A DNA stretch of 64,000 bases, taken from contig NC_134758.1 of the NCBI RefSeq assembly GCF_050436995.1, positions 9,424,001 through 9,488,000 on the forward strand, in the 5' to 3' direction. The position numbers were made by a program, and so were the translations under genes. Below are positions 1 through 12,770 of the stretch, in pieces; position 1 is the stretch's first letter, and each line of letters begins with the position of its first letter. The notes below the pieces were generated by a model. The model saw only the letters and a list, made by a program, of their open reading frames with translations. It did not search any database and had not been told where the DNA came from. The DNA is from Anticarsia gemmatalis (Eukaryota > Arthropoda > Insecta > Lepidoptera > Erebidae).

Positions 1-530
1 TAATTATGTTATAATGTAATTCAGTTATTATTTCTCCAGAATGATCACAAAACACCTTAATTCCTAACTTGGATCTTTTTCTCACATACCAATTCGCTCA
101 TTGACCTCCCGCGGTTCTTGTAGAAATCAGATGTAGACTACAATATAGTCACCTATATCAATCTTCAGGACATAGCGGCGTTTAGGTCATCTTATACTGT
201 TTATGAAAGATCTCTAAGAATTATTTAAGTAACGCTCATCTCTAGTATAAACGTAGCTTTACTCTTGCCACTTCACAGGCGCCTCGTGTCGTCGACGTTA
301 ATAATACAACATAAGGATATATTTTTCCTCACTTTAATATAACTCGTGGGAAGCTAAGATTGCTTTTATATTATCAATTACTTCCTGCTTACCGTTTAAT
401 TTTATCAATTGACATAAAACATGTACAGGAATAGCTAAGTATCTTATGCAAAACATTTCTAAAGAATATGCCGAGTGCCCTTTTTTCATTTATAATTTAC
501 AATAATTTACATGTTTTTTCATACAAACTT
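1..530. other. Noncoding, nothing recognised
   Basis: AT-rich sequence with no long reading frame on either strand and no repeat or RNA signature that I recognise. Confidence 0.6.
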
Positions 531-575
531 TGTCGATAGTCAGCCGGTTGTCGATAGTCGATAGTAGTAGGAAAA
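531..575 (+). repeat. Fragment of a terminal-inverted-repeat element
   Basis: This stretch carries AGCCGGTTGTCGATAGTCGA followed by TAGTAGTAGG. It closely matches the right end of the inverted-repeat element at 18821-18855. Only one end is visible and no matching left end is seen upstream, so it looks like a broken copy of a small non-autonomous DNA transposon. The family name is not known to me; the assignment rests on similarity to the other copies in this window. Confidence 0.5.
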
Positions 576-2149
576 CGCTCCTCGGTTTACTTTACCGTGA
601 GTTGTCCAATTTGTTTCACTAACTATAGAAGTTTTATATTAACCAGTATTTGGTTTTAGAAACTGCTATAACTAGGAACATTTAGCCCCGATATTCTTCT
701 AACTAGCTCTTTTCAAAGGTATCCAATTCTAAGAAAAACAAGATCTTTTAAACGTTCTCCTTATCCAAGTAGTAGACAAAGAGTATGCGGGCTAGGGTGA
801 CAATATTGCATGGATTAGCGCTTGATAGATTACTGACTAATGCGGACTGCGAGGTGACTGGCCGACGTCCAGGATTGAAGACGTTTGCCTTGCACTGTAG
901 GGTGACCATCGGACCGCTGCATTATGGAAAGAAATTCATTTTAAAGGCTTGCTATTAGAGATTTGTCTTGGCAGACTTAAAGATTTTAGTTTCACGTTAC
1001 TACGTTCGTACTACTTTAACATATTTATCCTTTGTTTGGTAAAAGCAAATCAAACATAAGATAATATAATCTTTGGCGAGATCTGTACTAATTGGGACGA
1101 TTGGAGTATTTTTAAATTCTAAAACTTATTGATTGGTCTTCGCGTAATCACACGAGTATGTCAACTACCCGTAAACCACATATATGCTTTCATTAACGAA
1201 TGAATCATTGAATAGAAAACATAGAATTTTGCTAAAATACCTCGTAAAAACTAGACTAACATAGTGTCATATAATATTGATCGTGTATCTAAAGCACGCA
1301 TAAAGTATACGCGAGTGAAGTAGGTCACTGCGGATGGTGTAAAGCTAATTGTTACACGTTTCACGCCATATGGAGCACACACTTCCTATAATAAACCTGG
1401 TGAAGAGTTTCAGCTACTTTTTGCGGTATTTTTGAAGTTGTAGCTCAATATAGGACAAGAGGAATCGAGGAAGTAAATCCGTATTGATACTGTTTTGATT
1501 TGATTTAAATGTCATTTCGAATGTCCTTTTTAAAATTGATTTCGTTAAAGTAACGTCTAGCTATAGAGTAGTAGTGTGTGTTGAGGAAAAAGGTTATGAA
1601 AATCTATACTAGAAAAATAAATATGTGCTAAGAGTGGAGTATAAAGCTTATGAACTTTGACCTTTCGAATTCGGCTTTAAAAGGTCAACGTCATAGTAGC
1701 TTTAAACAAACATTTTCACATTTCCTAGAATCTATATTGAAAGCACATACACATCTAATATATGCCTGATACTGAGCATTCAAGTCAAACAAGCCATTTC
1801 ATAACAAAATTGCCAAACCATATCTTAAGTAAATGTACGTACTAATTGATCACATCAAATCTCAGATTATAATCCAACAAACGTTCCCTACGGCTCCAGT
1901 ACCAGCATCCCTCGAGATTGATTAAACACCTACCTACTCGTTTTGATTAACTAGACCGCCTCACCCATTAATACTACATCGCATAATTACAATTTTGACG
2001 TAACTTCATCAAATATTACACTCGAATCACGTTAAGTATGGGGGCCGATTGTATATTGCATCCTTGTCTCACACCTTAGAATTTTGAGACTATTTCACTC
2101 ATACACAATAAAGGGTAGCGCGTTGAGACTCATTTATTGTGATTGCTAA
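576..2149. other. Noncoding, nothing recognised
   Basis: AT-rich DNA with frequent stops in all frames. I see no gene, RNA or transposon end here. Confidence 0.6.
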
Positions 2150-2410
2150 TTGCGAAGTCGCGTGATTTTGTGGACGCTTACTTGAGTGAGGAACGCGACG
2201 CAGATGAAAACGACGCATGTTGACGTGACAGACCAAAATCTAAAGAACTACTTATCATCACTGGCAGCTACTTAGAGCGCCCACACCGTAGGTCGCGGTT
2301 TGAATTTCGTTCATCGCGTTTCTAACATCGCGTCGCTTTGCAATACTTCACTCCTTGGCGACAAAAGCGATGCGACGCGGTACCATGTGATGTGACGTGA
2401 CGGAATGTCA
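2150..2410. repeat. CpG-dense repeat-like patch
   Basis: The patch stands out from its AT-rich surroundings by repeated CGCGACGC-type words on both strands, for example near 2192, 2330 and 2372. An imperfect internal direct repeat has CATG followed by TGACGTGAC at about 2217-2229 and again at about 2384-2401. No reading frame of note lies across it. It could be an old DNA transposon or a CpG-rich regulatory stretch; the sequence alone does not decide. Confidence 0.35.
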
Positions 2411-2449
2411 CTTACTTATGATTCACCTATAGTTCAAACTGCGTTCGTC

Positions 2450-2578
2450 TTTTTAAAACAACTCCCACACTAATAATTACGGATCGTACAAATATTTGTT
2501 CCGTGTGATAATCGAGCCCACGACCTCCCGACGCAATGGCGACCACCCTAAGCACTGCGTCATGGTGTCCGTCATTGT
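2450..2578 (-). mobile_element. SINE (family A), internally deleted
   Basis: On the minus strand this copy matches the intact SINE at 62341-62583: the tRNA-like head lies near 2575-2500 and the end of the body near 2450-2480. The roughly 70-80 bases between the repeated AATAATTG-type motifs of the body are absent. The B box is decayed (GGGCTCGATTATC in place of GGTTCGATTCC), so this is an old, inactive copy. Confidence 0.7.
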
Positions 2579-2579
2579 G

Positions 2580-3947
2580 TTTGTCACTTAAATAGGGCAA
2601 CGAGTTTTCACAATACTTTAACTCTGAATTACTGTTAAATTTTTAATAAGAAGTGTCCTGTGTTAGTCGTGGTCACCGCTCGTGAACGTCTCAAGATGTT
2701 ATTTACCGAATAGTCGGGTCTCGCGTGGCTCCAGTTACCTGCACGGAAACATACGTGCTCATATTTTATTCAGGATATCTAAAGCCATTTACAAATAAAT
2801 AAAATACTAAAGTGTTAGTTTGGCAACCTTGCATTATATTCGTTTTGAAATAAACTAGTTAAATAAGACTGTCGGTCGGAACGTAATATTTTCACCGCGC
2901 GTAAGACTCATTGTACATATTTTTATTATGTAAGGTAGTAAGGCCTAGGTAATATATACATACCTAGTTTACAGATAAGTTATAATATAAGCCAGTCCTG
3001 AACGGTGGTCTTTGTGATTAATTTTAACAAGTTAAATTAATTACAAAAGGTGATTCCTTATTTACAATCTAAACAATCAATTATCACATATTTTAACAAA
3101 GTCAATTAGTGTAAAGTGCTGCAAGTTTGTTGTGTTTATTTTTTTAACGATATCTATAATTTAAACAGCTACGTTTTCCTTCAAAAATAAGTCACCGTAT
3201 ACTCTAATACTTGTTTGCAGCATCCCGCAGCAGACGGCAGGAGCCAACTCGCACAAACTTGTACACATACTCACATATTACTACTTACTACCAGTACCTA
3301 CTTTATGCCTACGTTCATAATAACTTCTACTGATTGGAATTATTACATACTTACTGATTAGTTTTCAGATTACTACTTATTTTTCTCGTACTAGCTTGGT
3401 TCTTTGTTTTTGTGGAAAGTTTTAGGAAACTTTCTAATATTTTAGCCTGTTATTTGACATTGAAACCTTAACCTAATGTAATACAAAAACGCTCACGAAA
3501 ATAGAGTCGTAGCCGGATTACCTGTTATAATAGACCTTATTTAAAATTGAAAGGCCCGAACTTATCACCTAGGTGACAATTTCAAATACTTTGTACGAAG
3601 ATAAGGAAGTAAAGGATACTTTAAATTTGATTTTACTATCTTTTATCCAAACTTGGTTATATTTAGAACCAATTGTAATTATATAACTTGTATTATTCGT
3701 ATAATTTATAGCTCTCATGAAACCGCAATTCATTTCCCATTTTCACAACTGATTGTACCTCTTTTACCTGCTAACATAATGTCCAGGAATATTAATGTTG
3801 ATATACATTTGAATACCGCTTTTAAAAAGCACCCCTTTCAACAAAAAGTATAAATCCCGAGCTAATATAAAATGTACAAACGTTCATGAAAGCCTATAAT
3901 TTTTTATGAATCGCACATCATCCTGTATAACAGGTGGCCGGTCATTA

Positions 3948-3949
<2 letters not shown>
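2580..3949. other. Noncoding, minor palindrome only
   Basis: No gene is seen. A short inverted repeat CTAGGTA...TACCTAG spans 2945-2967 with a 9-base spacer. The 66-codon ORF at 3653-3853 has no recognisable feature and is of a length expected by chance. Confidence 0.55.

Positions 3950-4024
<75 letters not shown>
3950..4024. repeat. (AC)n microsatellite, about 37 units
   Basis: An uninterrupted AC dinucleotide tract covers about 75 bases. It is followed after a short break by imperfect ACACAC and CGCACACAC pieces to about 4055. It is a simple sequence repeat and probably length-polymorphic. Confidence 0.97.
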
Positions 4025-4027
<3 letters not shown>

Positions 4028-4055
4028 TAGACACACACATACTCACGCACACACA

Positions 4056-5246
4056 ACAGCGGCCTGAAAACCATTCAATATTTTACAGCGTTTTTCATTA
4101 AAATATGTACTTAGGTCTTTTTTATACCTTTTAAAATGGTGTTCCGTTTTTGCGTTAAGTTAAATCTGTGTAACATGCGTAGGTGTGCTAATAATTTTTG
4201 TACGTAAAGTGATTAGAATTAAATGAATTGAAAGGAATGAAGTAAGGAACGAAACATTGGGTATTTTTAAATAATAAAAAATACTTATTCGACATTTAAA
4301 TGACGTCATTTACATTTTCTATTCTAACATTCCTACTATCAGCCTTTAAGATCACATATCAGCATTTTTTGTGCCTACTGACCATATCTTTGTCCGGTAT
4401 TGTAGCTTGTGCTATTATAAAAATGTACGGTCATAGTACAAATACGACTATTGCTAGTATCTATCTACAATATCTACTTAACAGTTTTCCATAACAATTT
4501 ACAAAAACTTTGTACCAATATTCAGTTCATAGTATCTGCATCGACTTTGTTATTCATATCGTGTTTTAATATTCATACAAACAGATTTTATTCAATACTT
4601 TTATTCAAAAAGTTTGAAATAAAACACAGTTTTTCAACATTTAATGACATGTGTATGGGTGAGTAGTGTTAAAATGTACGAATAATGTATTGAGAATAGA
4701 TTATGACCCGTGTGGCTTCGCTCGCCTTAAATCTTTCATCACCTATTTTATGCCTATAGATGTTTTATTTAAACAAGTAACCTATGTTTGATCATCAGAT
4801 CACCAGATCTTTAGCTAACACTATGATAATATTTATCGAAATTAATCTAGCAGTTAAGTCTTCAAGACGTGACAGGCAGACAGACTTTCGGATTTATGAA
4901 CTAGTATGAAAGTATAAATTTAATATTTATGATATTTCATATTTCATTACTTTCGCTGAATTCGTAAAAAGCAGACTGAAAGCTATTTATGTGTAAATTA
5001 TTATTAATATTGAAACATATAAGATGTCAAAGTGACTAGGATTCCTAATTTATTTGCTCTTTGACATATAGTATTAAATTGAGATGGAGCTTATTTCATA
5101 CTCATTATTATAATTAGAAATTTAAGCCTGAATGGTTCATTACTTTAGCAATTCTTAGACGCGCAGTAAATAAAATATAGGACATGTTAATATAATAATT
5201 GACTTTTTCTGAAATATTAAAGACTTTTTATTGTTTATTGTTTATC
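4056..5246. other. Noncoding, with one 16-bp CRE-centred palindrome
   Basis: No gene is recognised. The palindrome TAAATGACGTCATTTA at 4297-4312 is a perfect CREB/ATF-type site. Small ORFs at 4300-4666 are AT-driven and overlap each other without any protein-like character. Confidence 0.5.
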
Positions 5247-5486
5247 GTATGGTTAGTGGTCAACCTAGTGTCAAAGTTGTTCAAGCCGCCCGAGAGGCCT
5301 TTGACATGGCTTAACGACTGTTATCTTAGTAGACAACAACCGGGACCGACTTTTAACGTGCCCTCCGAAGCACGGAGACGCCCAGTTCAAATACCACTAT
5401 GCGGTCACCCATCTACGGAATGACCGCGCCAATGGTCGCTTCACCCACTGATCGTTTACCGACCGGTGAGCGCAACTGGCTATAAG
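5247..5486 (-). repeat. Interspersed repeat (family D), minus copy
   Basis: From memory this sequence recurs in lepidopteran genomes: GGGACCGACTTTTAACGTGC and CCTCCGAAGCACGGAGACGC, then a segment ending in AACTGGCTATAAG. A diverged copy in the opposite orientation lies at 46290-46455, which supports an interspersed element. The 74-codon ORF at 5199-5423 is a by-product of it. The class (SINE, or 3' tail of a LINE) is not clear from these two copies. Confidence 0.7.
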
Positions 5487-7635
5487 ACTTTTTATGATTA
5501 GTATATTTTTCTTATTTGGAAACTTTTAAATCTATGAAAGATTTCTGAGACTTTAGTGATAGCGATTTTTTATTGATCGAATATATAATCTAAAAAATAC
5601 TTTTAATTATATTAGACGTACTTTATGCGGTTCAAAATTTAGAATTGATCTGTAGTATCTTTTAACTAATAGTAACAAAAGATGATGGTTAACTGTAGTT
5701 ATATCTTCTTAATCGCTATTACACATTAACTGCAATATCTTCATTCCCTATCGCCCCTAATCCGTCATAAGTACATTCACCTGTATCTAATGCCTTCACA
5801 TAACGATCATCAGTGCGAATATCATGTGTTATAACGTCACGATATATCGTTATAATTCGGGTTAATTATACGCCGTTATGGAATTGATTTAATTCAACGC
5901 TAAGGGATAATGATGGCAGTAAAATATCTCGCTGTTTTGCCTTTATGGCGGTTGGAAAGTGGGTTATGGCTTTGAGTGGTTATGATTATGATATAGATAC
6001 TTGTAATTACTTAATATGTTGAATCTAGTATCTATTATATTTTGTCTTGAATTTTAGACAACATTTCTGGTCGCAATAATTACGGTACAGTTGAAATGAG
6101 TAGTCAGAAAGACGCGTTTAACTCATTTAAGCCGAGATATACCCAGCTTACATAAATAAAAAAATACTAATTGAATAAGTAAAGTGCAGGAATTACCGAG
6201 TTGGAAGACTTAAGATGGATGAAACAGAGTTATAATCTCACTTTCTCAAAGAATGTATAGCAATTTTAAAACACGTTTGTCGTAGCAAGTGCAGTCTCAG
6301 AACTGACTGTTTCCTTAAACAACACGGCCTAACCAATTTGCTCTGTCTATCAACCCGATCTTGTAAACGAACGACCGTACCCCTGAACTTTTAACCTCAG
6401 TATAATTCGTAAAGGAACGCCTCAATCTGGCACAATATCCGGAGTGACGTATGTGCCGTCCATCGCTCACGTTCTTAATTAAGCACACCTATACCCCCCT
6501 CTCTTCACCCCCCTGCCCTTCGCCCCGCAAGGCAACATGTGTCGCCATGTCCTACAAATTGCTTTATTGTGTCTATAGGTGTGTGGTCAGCGGTCTTATA
6601 AGGACAATCGATCAAATCAAAACTGTGAGGACGGTGACCTTTGCGGTGACTCCGGTGAGTGATTGAGGTTATATCGGTCTGATTAATCTGTATATTGTAG
6701 TGTCCGCTATAGTTTAAATTAGGTCTTATTTTATTAGATCACATATAAACTGCTGAATAGCTCTGGAAGAAAAAATATTCTTGAATTTGAATACCCTATT
6801 AGAGAGGAACTCAGTCTTCTTTTAAAGAATCAGAACTGCTGCCTTACGATGTATAAAACTACGTTGTATATGAAACAAATCTCCTTAACCAATTACACAT
6901 CATCATTCAAAAAAGGCAGATGTATGAGATGTGCGGATGTATGAAGCAAAGGCAGTTTGTAGCGATCGTATCAAGTACCCTTTTATGTTCATATTATTAT
7001 CACATTATATAAAAAATTCCTACAGCAATTTATTACAAACAAATAAGAAAAACAACTAACCAAAAACATGTTAAACTTTCTCCTAAAATAAAACATACTA
7101 GGGGTCGGCCAGGCTGTCGGACCTCGATGGTACAGGGTCGTAAACACGCTAGTCTATGGTACCCACAGCGAGAGGTGAGCCCTCATCATTTATGCAGTGC
7201 TGTGAGCTTTAAACCTCTAGTTTATGGCCGCCCATGCACAGATATATCTATGTACAAATAGAAAGGTAGCATAAATATCACTTGGTAATAGAATTAAAAC
7301 ACTTGTAACATGCGGGTAAGAAAAATATATTTATTTAACAATAAAATTATATGGGGTTGGATATCGGTAGTAGGTACTAGCATGGCTTGTAATGGCACAG
7401 GGGCTCGAGATAAGCATTTTTTTCTGATTCCGAGCGTTGTTTATTACCAAAAAAATATAATAATTGCGTGAATAGGCTAGTTCAATAGTAAAACTGCATA
7501 TTTAAGTCATCAAAGTTCGTTAAAGATAAAATTAAAGTTATTATTCATTTTAAGGATCTGTGTGTATCGCGTCTCTCGTGCACTCTAAAAGCTTAGCTAA
7601 ATACTTTTGAAATAAATACACACATAGACATTACA
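5487..7635. other. Noncoding, nothing firm
   Basis: No gene is recognised. A moderately GC-rich stretch at about 7100-7240 may be an old repeat, but no second copy is in the window. Confidence 0.5.
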
Positions 7636-7728
7636 TAGCGTAGAGACATGAGTAGGTCTTTCATCCATGATAAATAACGACGTAGCACATCCGTAGCAGA
7701 TGCTACGCCGTAGAGCGCGTAGCACTTA
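7636..7728. repeat. CGTAGC/GCTACG-rich patch 1
   Basis: Dense occurrences of CGTAGC and its complement GCTACG lie between about 7680 and 7725, next to TACATAGCGTAGAG at 7633-7646. Equivalent patches occur at 16671-16723 and 59961-60033, so this is a dispersed repeat family. The motif pairs with itself in inverted orientation, which is consistent with a foldback element. Confidence 0.55.
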
Positions 7729-10700
7729 AAAACCTGTAATAAATTCATCCAGACATGAAAGCACGCGTACTTGTTTATTTAAAAATCCTTTATAAAACGC
7801 ATTATGAATACAAATAGAGTTATAAAAGTTACGGAAGCAGTGAAATGATTTTCCAGTACAAAGATTTAAGGGGAAGAAATCTAGAGTTTGCGTGTAAAAA
7901 TGTCGTTGGTAGCTCGTAAAAGTTTGTGAGACGCTTTTAAAAGTGTGTTCATGTCTGAGGATTTTACTTATAATATAAGAGTTGCTCTAGTGCTTTGAGA
8001 TTTCTTTTGATGAATCGAACATCTTATCTTCAAGCAAACCTAAAAAAGATTTGCCTTAAAACATAATAGCTTAATAGTTACCTACGTTTCACTTTCAATT
8101 TAAAGCAACCTAACATAGTCCTTGAATTAAAAAAGTTTGTACTCACTGATCTTTTTTTTTTGTTGAGGTACTTAAATAAATTATCTAAGGCTATAATTTA
8201 TTATCTAAGACAATTAATATAGTCTTTCGTCATTAGATAATTTTCTAAGGGCACAAAAATTTTAGTCATCCTTCAGTCATCTTAAGAGCAAAAGACTTAA
8301 ACTCTTCGTGAAAATGAAATTACCCCACGACCTGCGCCACGTTTATAAAACAATTTATCTAAACAAAATCTTGTAAGGCTTTACTAAAACAATTTGAGTA
8401 GGTTCAGCTGTTGAAGCACTCAAGATGATAGTTTGACTAAGAATTTGGAAGATAATCCTTGTCTGCATTGCGTCGTCTTGAGCCAGACTGTCTTAATATC
8501 GAGTGAGTAGAACGAAAGAAAATGTAAGCGTTCAAGATTTAAGCATAGGTATTTTTCTTAACTGATCTGGCAACTGAGGTTAGTTTATATATATAGAGAC
8601 CATACGACGTTTTAATTTTCTCTTTTCTATTAAATAAAATAAACAATGATTAAATCAACCAGAAAGGAGATTAAATAAAATAAAAAGGTTTATTGCAGAT
8701 TGAGAAGGAAGATTGCTTTCGTAATACTATTTAAGTAACAGTATCAATAATCTGTGATCGGGCAAAGCTTCAACAAATGCTTTGTACATCGTCATCCAAA
8801 GTAAAAATGTAAAAATTACTTCTTGAATAAAGTTACTCTAACGGTAATTTAAAACAATTTAGTTGATAACAAAACGCAGTGCCTTTGAACCCTACAAACA
8901 AGTCAAGTTACAAGACATTAGTTACAAGTTACTCTACTTTATACGTCTCTGCCATTTGTACACACACAATAACCCAACAATCACCTTATCGAAACACCAA
9001 AAATTTTCACTCGAACTAGTTTCATCTTTGCGGCACACACAAAAGTACGCACAACTTAGTGTAAGTATCCTCCACGCTCAAGAGACGTTATGGCAATCAG
9101 TACGAGTGAGAAGTGAGCCAATCGTATCGCTTTGAGCTGTACCTGATGAAGCTATTGATGTGTGGCTTTTGACAAGGGGTTGCGAGTGTACAGCGCTTGA
9201 GGAAGTACTAATTTATATTGGAGTCAATTTTACTCGCGGTGTTGCATGTAATTTTTACAAATACTTGATAGTATTTTAAAAAGTACATACGGGTAAAATT
9301 GTTTATTTTACATTATTATTTATTTCTAGATATTTTCTTAACTTGAGATTAGGTTAAGAAAATAGAAACCAAAACAAAATTATAATAATTTAATATTTAG
9401 TAGTATTCCTCCTCATCATCGTTGATCGGTAACGTACCCTAGGATGGTGAAAGCAAAGCTAATTTTATGCTTAATTGATATGAAAGTTTACTGAACCAAA
9501 AAACAGACTAATTGCCACGCGGAATTACGATATTTATTGCTGGTATCCGAAGAACAGTATGCACGATATGTCCGCTTTTTTAGCATTATTGATCGTAAAA
9601 GCTCAAAATACAAAAATAATTTATATTTTGTACGATAAATAGTCTTTCACAAAAAATACTTTGAAGACGTTATATAGAAATAAACACCTCCATTCATATC
9701 ACATCAAACTTTCTTCACAAACAAGGAATCTAAAGACTCTCACTTAAAGTTGAATGAATTGACGCAAAACGGACGATGTAATGAATAGCAATTATAAACG
9801 GAATATAAAAGGAAAAAAGATTCGCTCAAGTGAAAAAACGAAAACAGAGAAAAACATCAAGTTCGTGAGCGGTCACGGTTTGAGAAAGGTTCCGTAGCAT
9901 TTCGTGTTTCATCTGAATTATCCTTATAAAGGACACTGGATGTTGTATTCTAATCTCACAAAATACACGACATATTTATGACATCAAAAATTATAGATGT
10001 ATGTAAGAAGAGATGTAGAAGTATGTAATTATAGATGTTGTATGATATTTATTTTGTCAACAATATCTCAGTAATTCATAATAACTAAGATCTCCTAATA
10101 CTAGTACGCCTGTATTAATTGACCTACGTGATGAAAAAAGATACCTACATTGTCAAAAACATACCAATGATTGTTATCATAAACTACTAACAAAAATCTC
10201 TAGTTATTCATATGTATAGGGATATCGCCAATTTCTAAACATGATTTTAAACGAGCATCAATTTAACTATTTATCCAGTGAACCCTGAAAAGTGCGTCAA
10301 AACGTATTAGGGAGGGCGTCGCACGCTTGAAAATGATTGAAAGCTGATTGGAGTGATTGGCAGGGAGGAGCGCACTGCAATAGTCTGCCAGACCTACGGA
10401 ATTATCCGTGCAACCAGCGGCCCTTAACCTCAGGAAGTTTTCAAAATAAAATATTTCAATTTCTACTGACTTTGTGATAAACTTTTGTATATTAATATAT
10501 GCTGTTGACATTATGTGGGTACTTCGAAGATCATGCTTGAATGATGTGATGTTGTTTAATATTTGTAACAACTGCTACAGTTTCAAGTGGCAGTTTGGCA
10601 ATGTTTAAAATTGAGTACTCTAGTCTTTATCATTTAATTTTCTCATGAGACAGTAGACAAATACAATCATGAATAACCTTCCTAACATAGTGATTTCCAA

Positions 10701-12627
10701 ACAACTGAAAATTAGCTGTAATTCCTTAACTCAAATATATAAATAAAGCAATATAAAAAGTATGGGAACATTTAAATATTAATAAACAATTTACGTCATC
10801 ACACGATTGTAATAGCCTTAATAAAAAGGTTATGAACCACTGGATATAGAGGGGTGTCTGGGATACCTGCGATAGAGAAACAATAAAAATACCCCTTTGT
10901 TTGTAGTAGCAGCTGATGGTCCGTATGTGTACCACGGCCAATCAAAACTAACGTTGCGAATATGTTTGAACTTATTGTAAAGTTTGTTTTAATGTAGTGA
11001 GGTTTGATTACCGGTTCATGGGGAGTCTTTGAATAAATTGTTAAAAAAGGTATAATAATGGCTTCTTTTCCGTTAATATTGTAGTAGCTTCTTCCATAGT
11101 AGATATTTGTTTTCATCCTCTAGTAAAGTCTTAGAAGCAACTGAACAGGGCCTTAGTAGACATACTTATAAGATTACTGGAATAAATTCCATGAATAACT
11201 TTCATTAGTTAGTTAATTTAAGAACTTACCTAATGGTGCTTAACGTTAGTTAACGTTTGTTAAGATATTTTTAAACAACAGCGTAGCAGCACCCTAATTT
11301 ATTAAGTTCATTCAGATCATAAAATCAAACATGGAGTCATTGAACTTAGTATTAATGTTACAAATAAATAACTCTATAACCGAACTACTTAAATAAGTAC
11401 ATACAACCCGCAGACGCCATGTTTTCACACGATAAACTTGGTACAAGCAATGACGTCACATCGATCAGGCCGACCAACTTGTAAATCCCTAATATTAACT
11501 ACTCCAAGTTAGCACCACTGGAATATATTGGACGGTATTAATCGTCTGCTCGTAATACATTCTAACTTTAACTACATTTATTGAAAAGCTTATTGTAATG
11601 TTATAAAGCTGGCTGTTATGTATAATTGGAAAATGAGTTGTTTTGCAGTAGTTGTAGATTATTTTATTACAAAAGGAATACCGATAGAAAGGCAACATCG
11701 CCTTAAAGTTTAGACCACGTGATAAAACCACACTTAAAATATTTAAAATTCTATATAATATACAGTGATTTATTTTAACAGAAAAATGTTTTAAGTCAAC
11801 ATGTTTAAAAGATCTACAATTATTTACTTAATAAACATTAAACCTTAAATTTATGCACTGACTCTTTACTGAATCAAAAAATAAACAAATTCTTTAAAAC
11901 GTTATTACATGATTTCGCCAAATATTTGATTAGAAAATTACATTGAATAAAAGCAAAGATAGAAATCTTAAATTAAAGGTACCAATGACCCGTTAACCGC
12001 TAAAACATTAAGAAACTAGATTAAGGCATAGGCTCTGTTCTTTTTGCACGAGCCCTCGGGAAATCACACCGGCTAGATCTCATCTAGATCATTTGAATAA
12101 TGTAATAGCAATGGAATTTATTGTGCTATTTCATCACGTAATTCATTCTGCAGTTCTATTGCTTAATAATAAATATGTCTTTTAAGGACCTGTTGAGCAA
12201 GAATTTTAAGTTTTCTTTGATAGTGACTTTAAAACTTTGTTTATTTATTATCTGTTTTTGACAAAACCTAAATCTGAAAAAACAAAGTAAATAACACGCA
12301 ATAGTCTGTAAAAATATGATTTAGTTTCTCATAACTTGTTTAGAAAGGGTATGTCCTAGAATTTGATGCCTTGCCTACAATTAATCAATTTGCATCATTA
12401 TGATGCATTTTCATTTCATGTTAATGAGTAAGACAGCTCTGTAAACAATTTGAACATCGCCTATTAATAATACTAAGAACAATCCCGCCCATAAACATCA
12501 TACCGCAGTAGAAGGATCGTTGCACAGACAATTTATTTGTTGTCTTCTTCCTCGTTAAATAATGTGAGAGGCTGCACTATTACAATATTTCTCTGTCAAC
12601 GAACCCCGTGCATGAAGTGCTGTTATT
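7729..12627. other. Noncoding, about 4.9 kb
   Basis: No gene is recognised on either strand. ORFs of 71-105 codons at 8863-9135, 10263-10571, 10799-11116 and 11495-11731 have no domain, signal peptide or neighbour that supports them, and are within what chance gives in 64 kb. A TGACGTCA site is at 11451-11458. Confidence 0.5.
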
Positions 12628-12770
12628 TCCTACTAATATTATAAATAGGAAAGTATGTGAGGATGGATGTATGTAGGTTTGTAACTCTTTCACGAAAAAC
12701 TACTAAACGGATTTTAATGAAATATACACAGACAGTTTGTAACCTAGATTTACACGTAAGATTAGCACTA
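12628..12770 (+). mobile_element. Helitron 5' end fragment
   Basis: It begins TCCTACTAATATTATAAAT, the characteristic start of short lepidopteran Helitrons. It continues with CTCTTTCACGAAAAACTACT and a further segment of the usual left part. No CTAG end with hairpin follows, so the 3' end is missing or unrecognisable. The right boundary is approximate. Confidence 0.65.

Noticed and set aside
3950..4055. CRISPR-like or satellite array
   Set aside because: It is a dinucleotide (AC)n microsatellite; no repeat-spacer structure exists.
10799..11116. 105-codon minus-strand ORF
   Set aside because: It overlaps another ORF in a different frame, has no recognisable motif, and several such ORFs are expected by chance in this AT-rich DNA.
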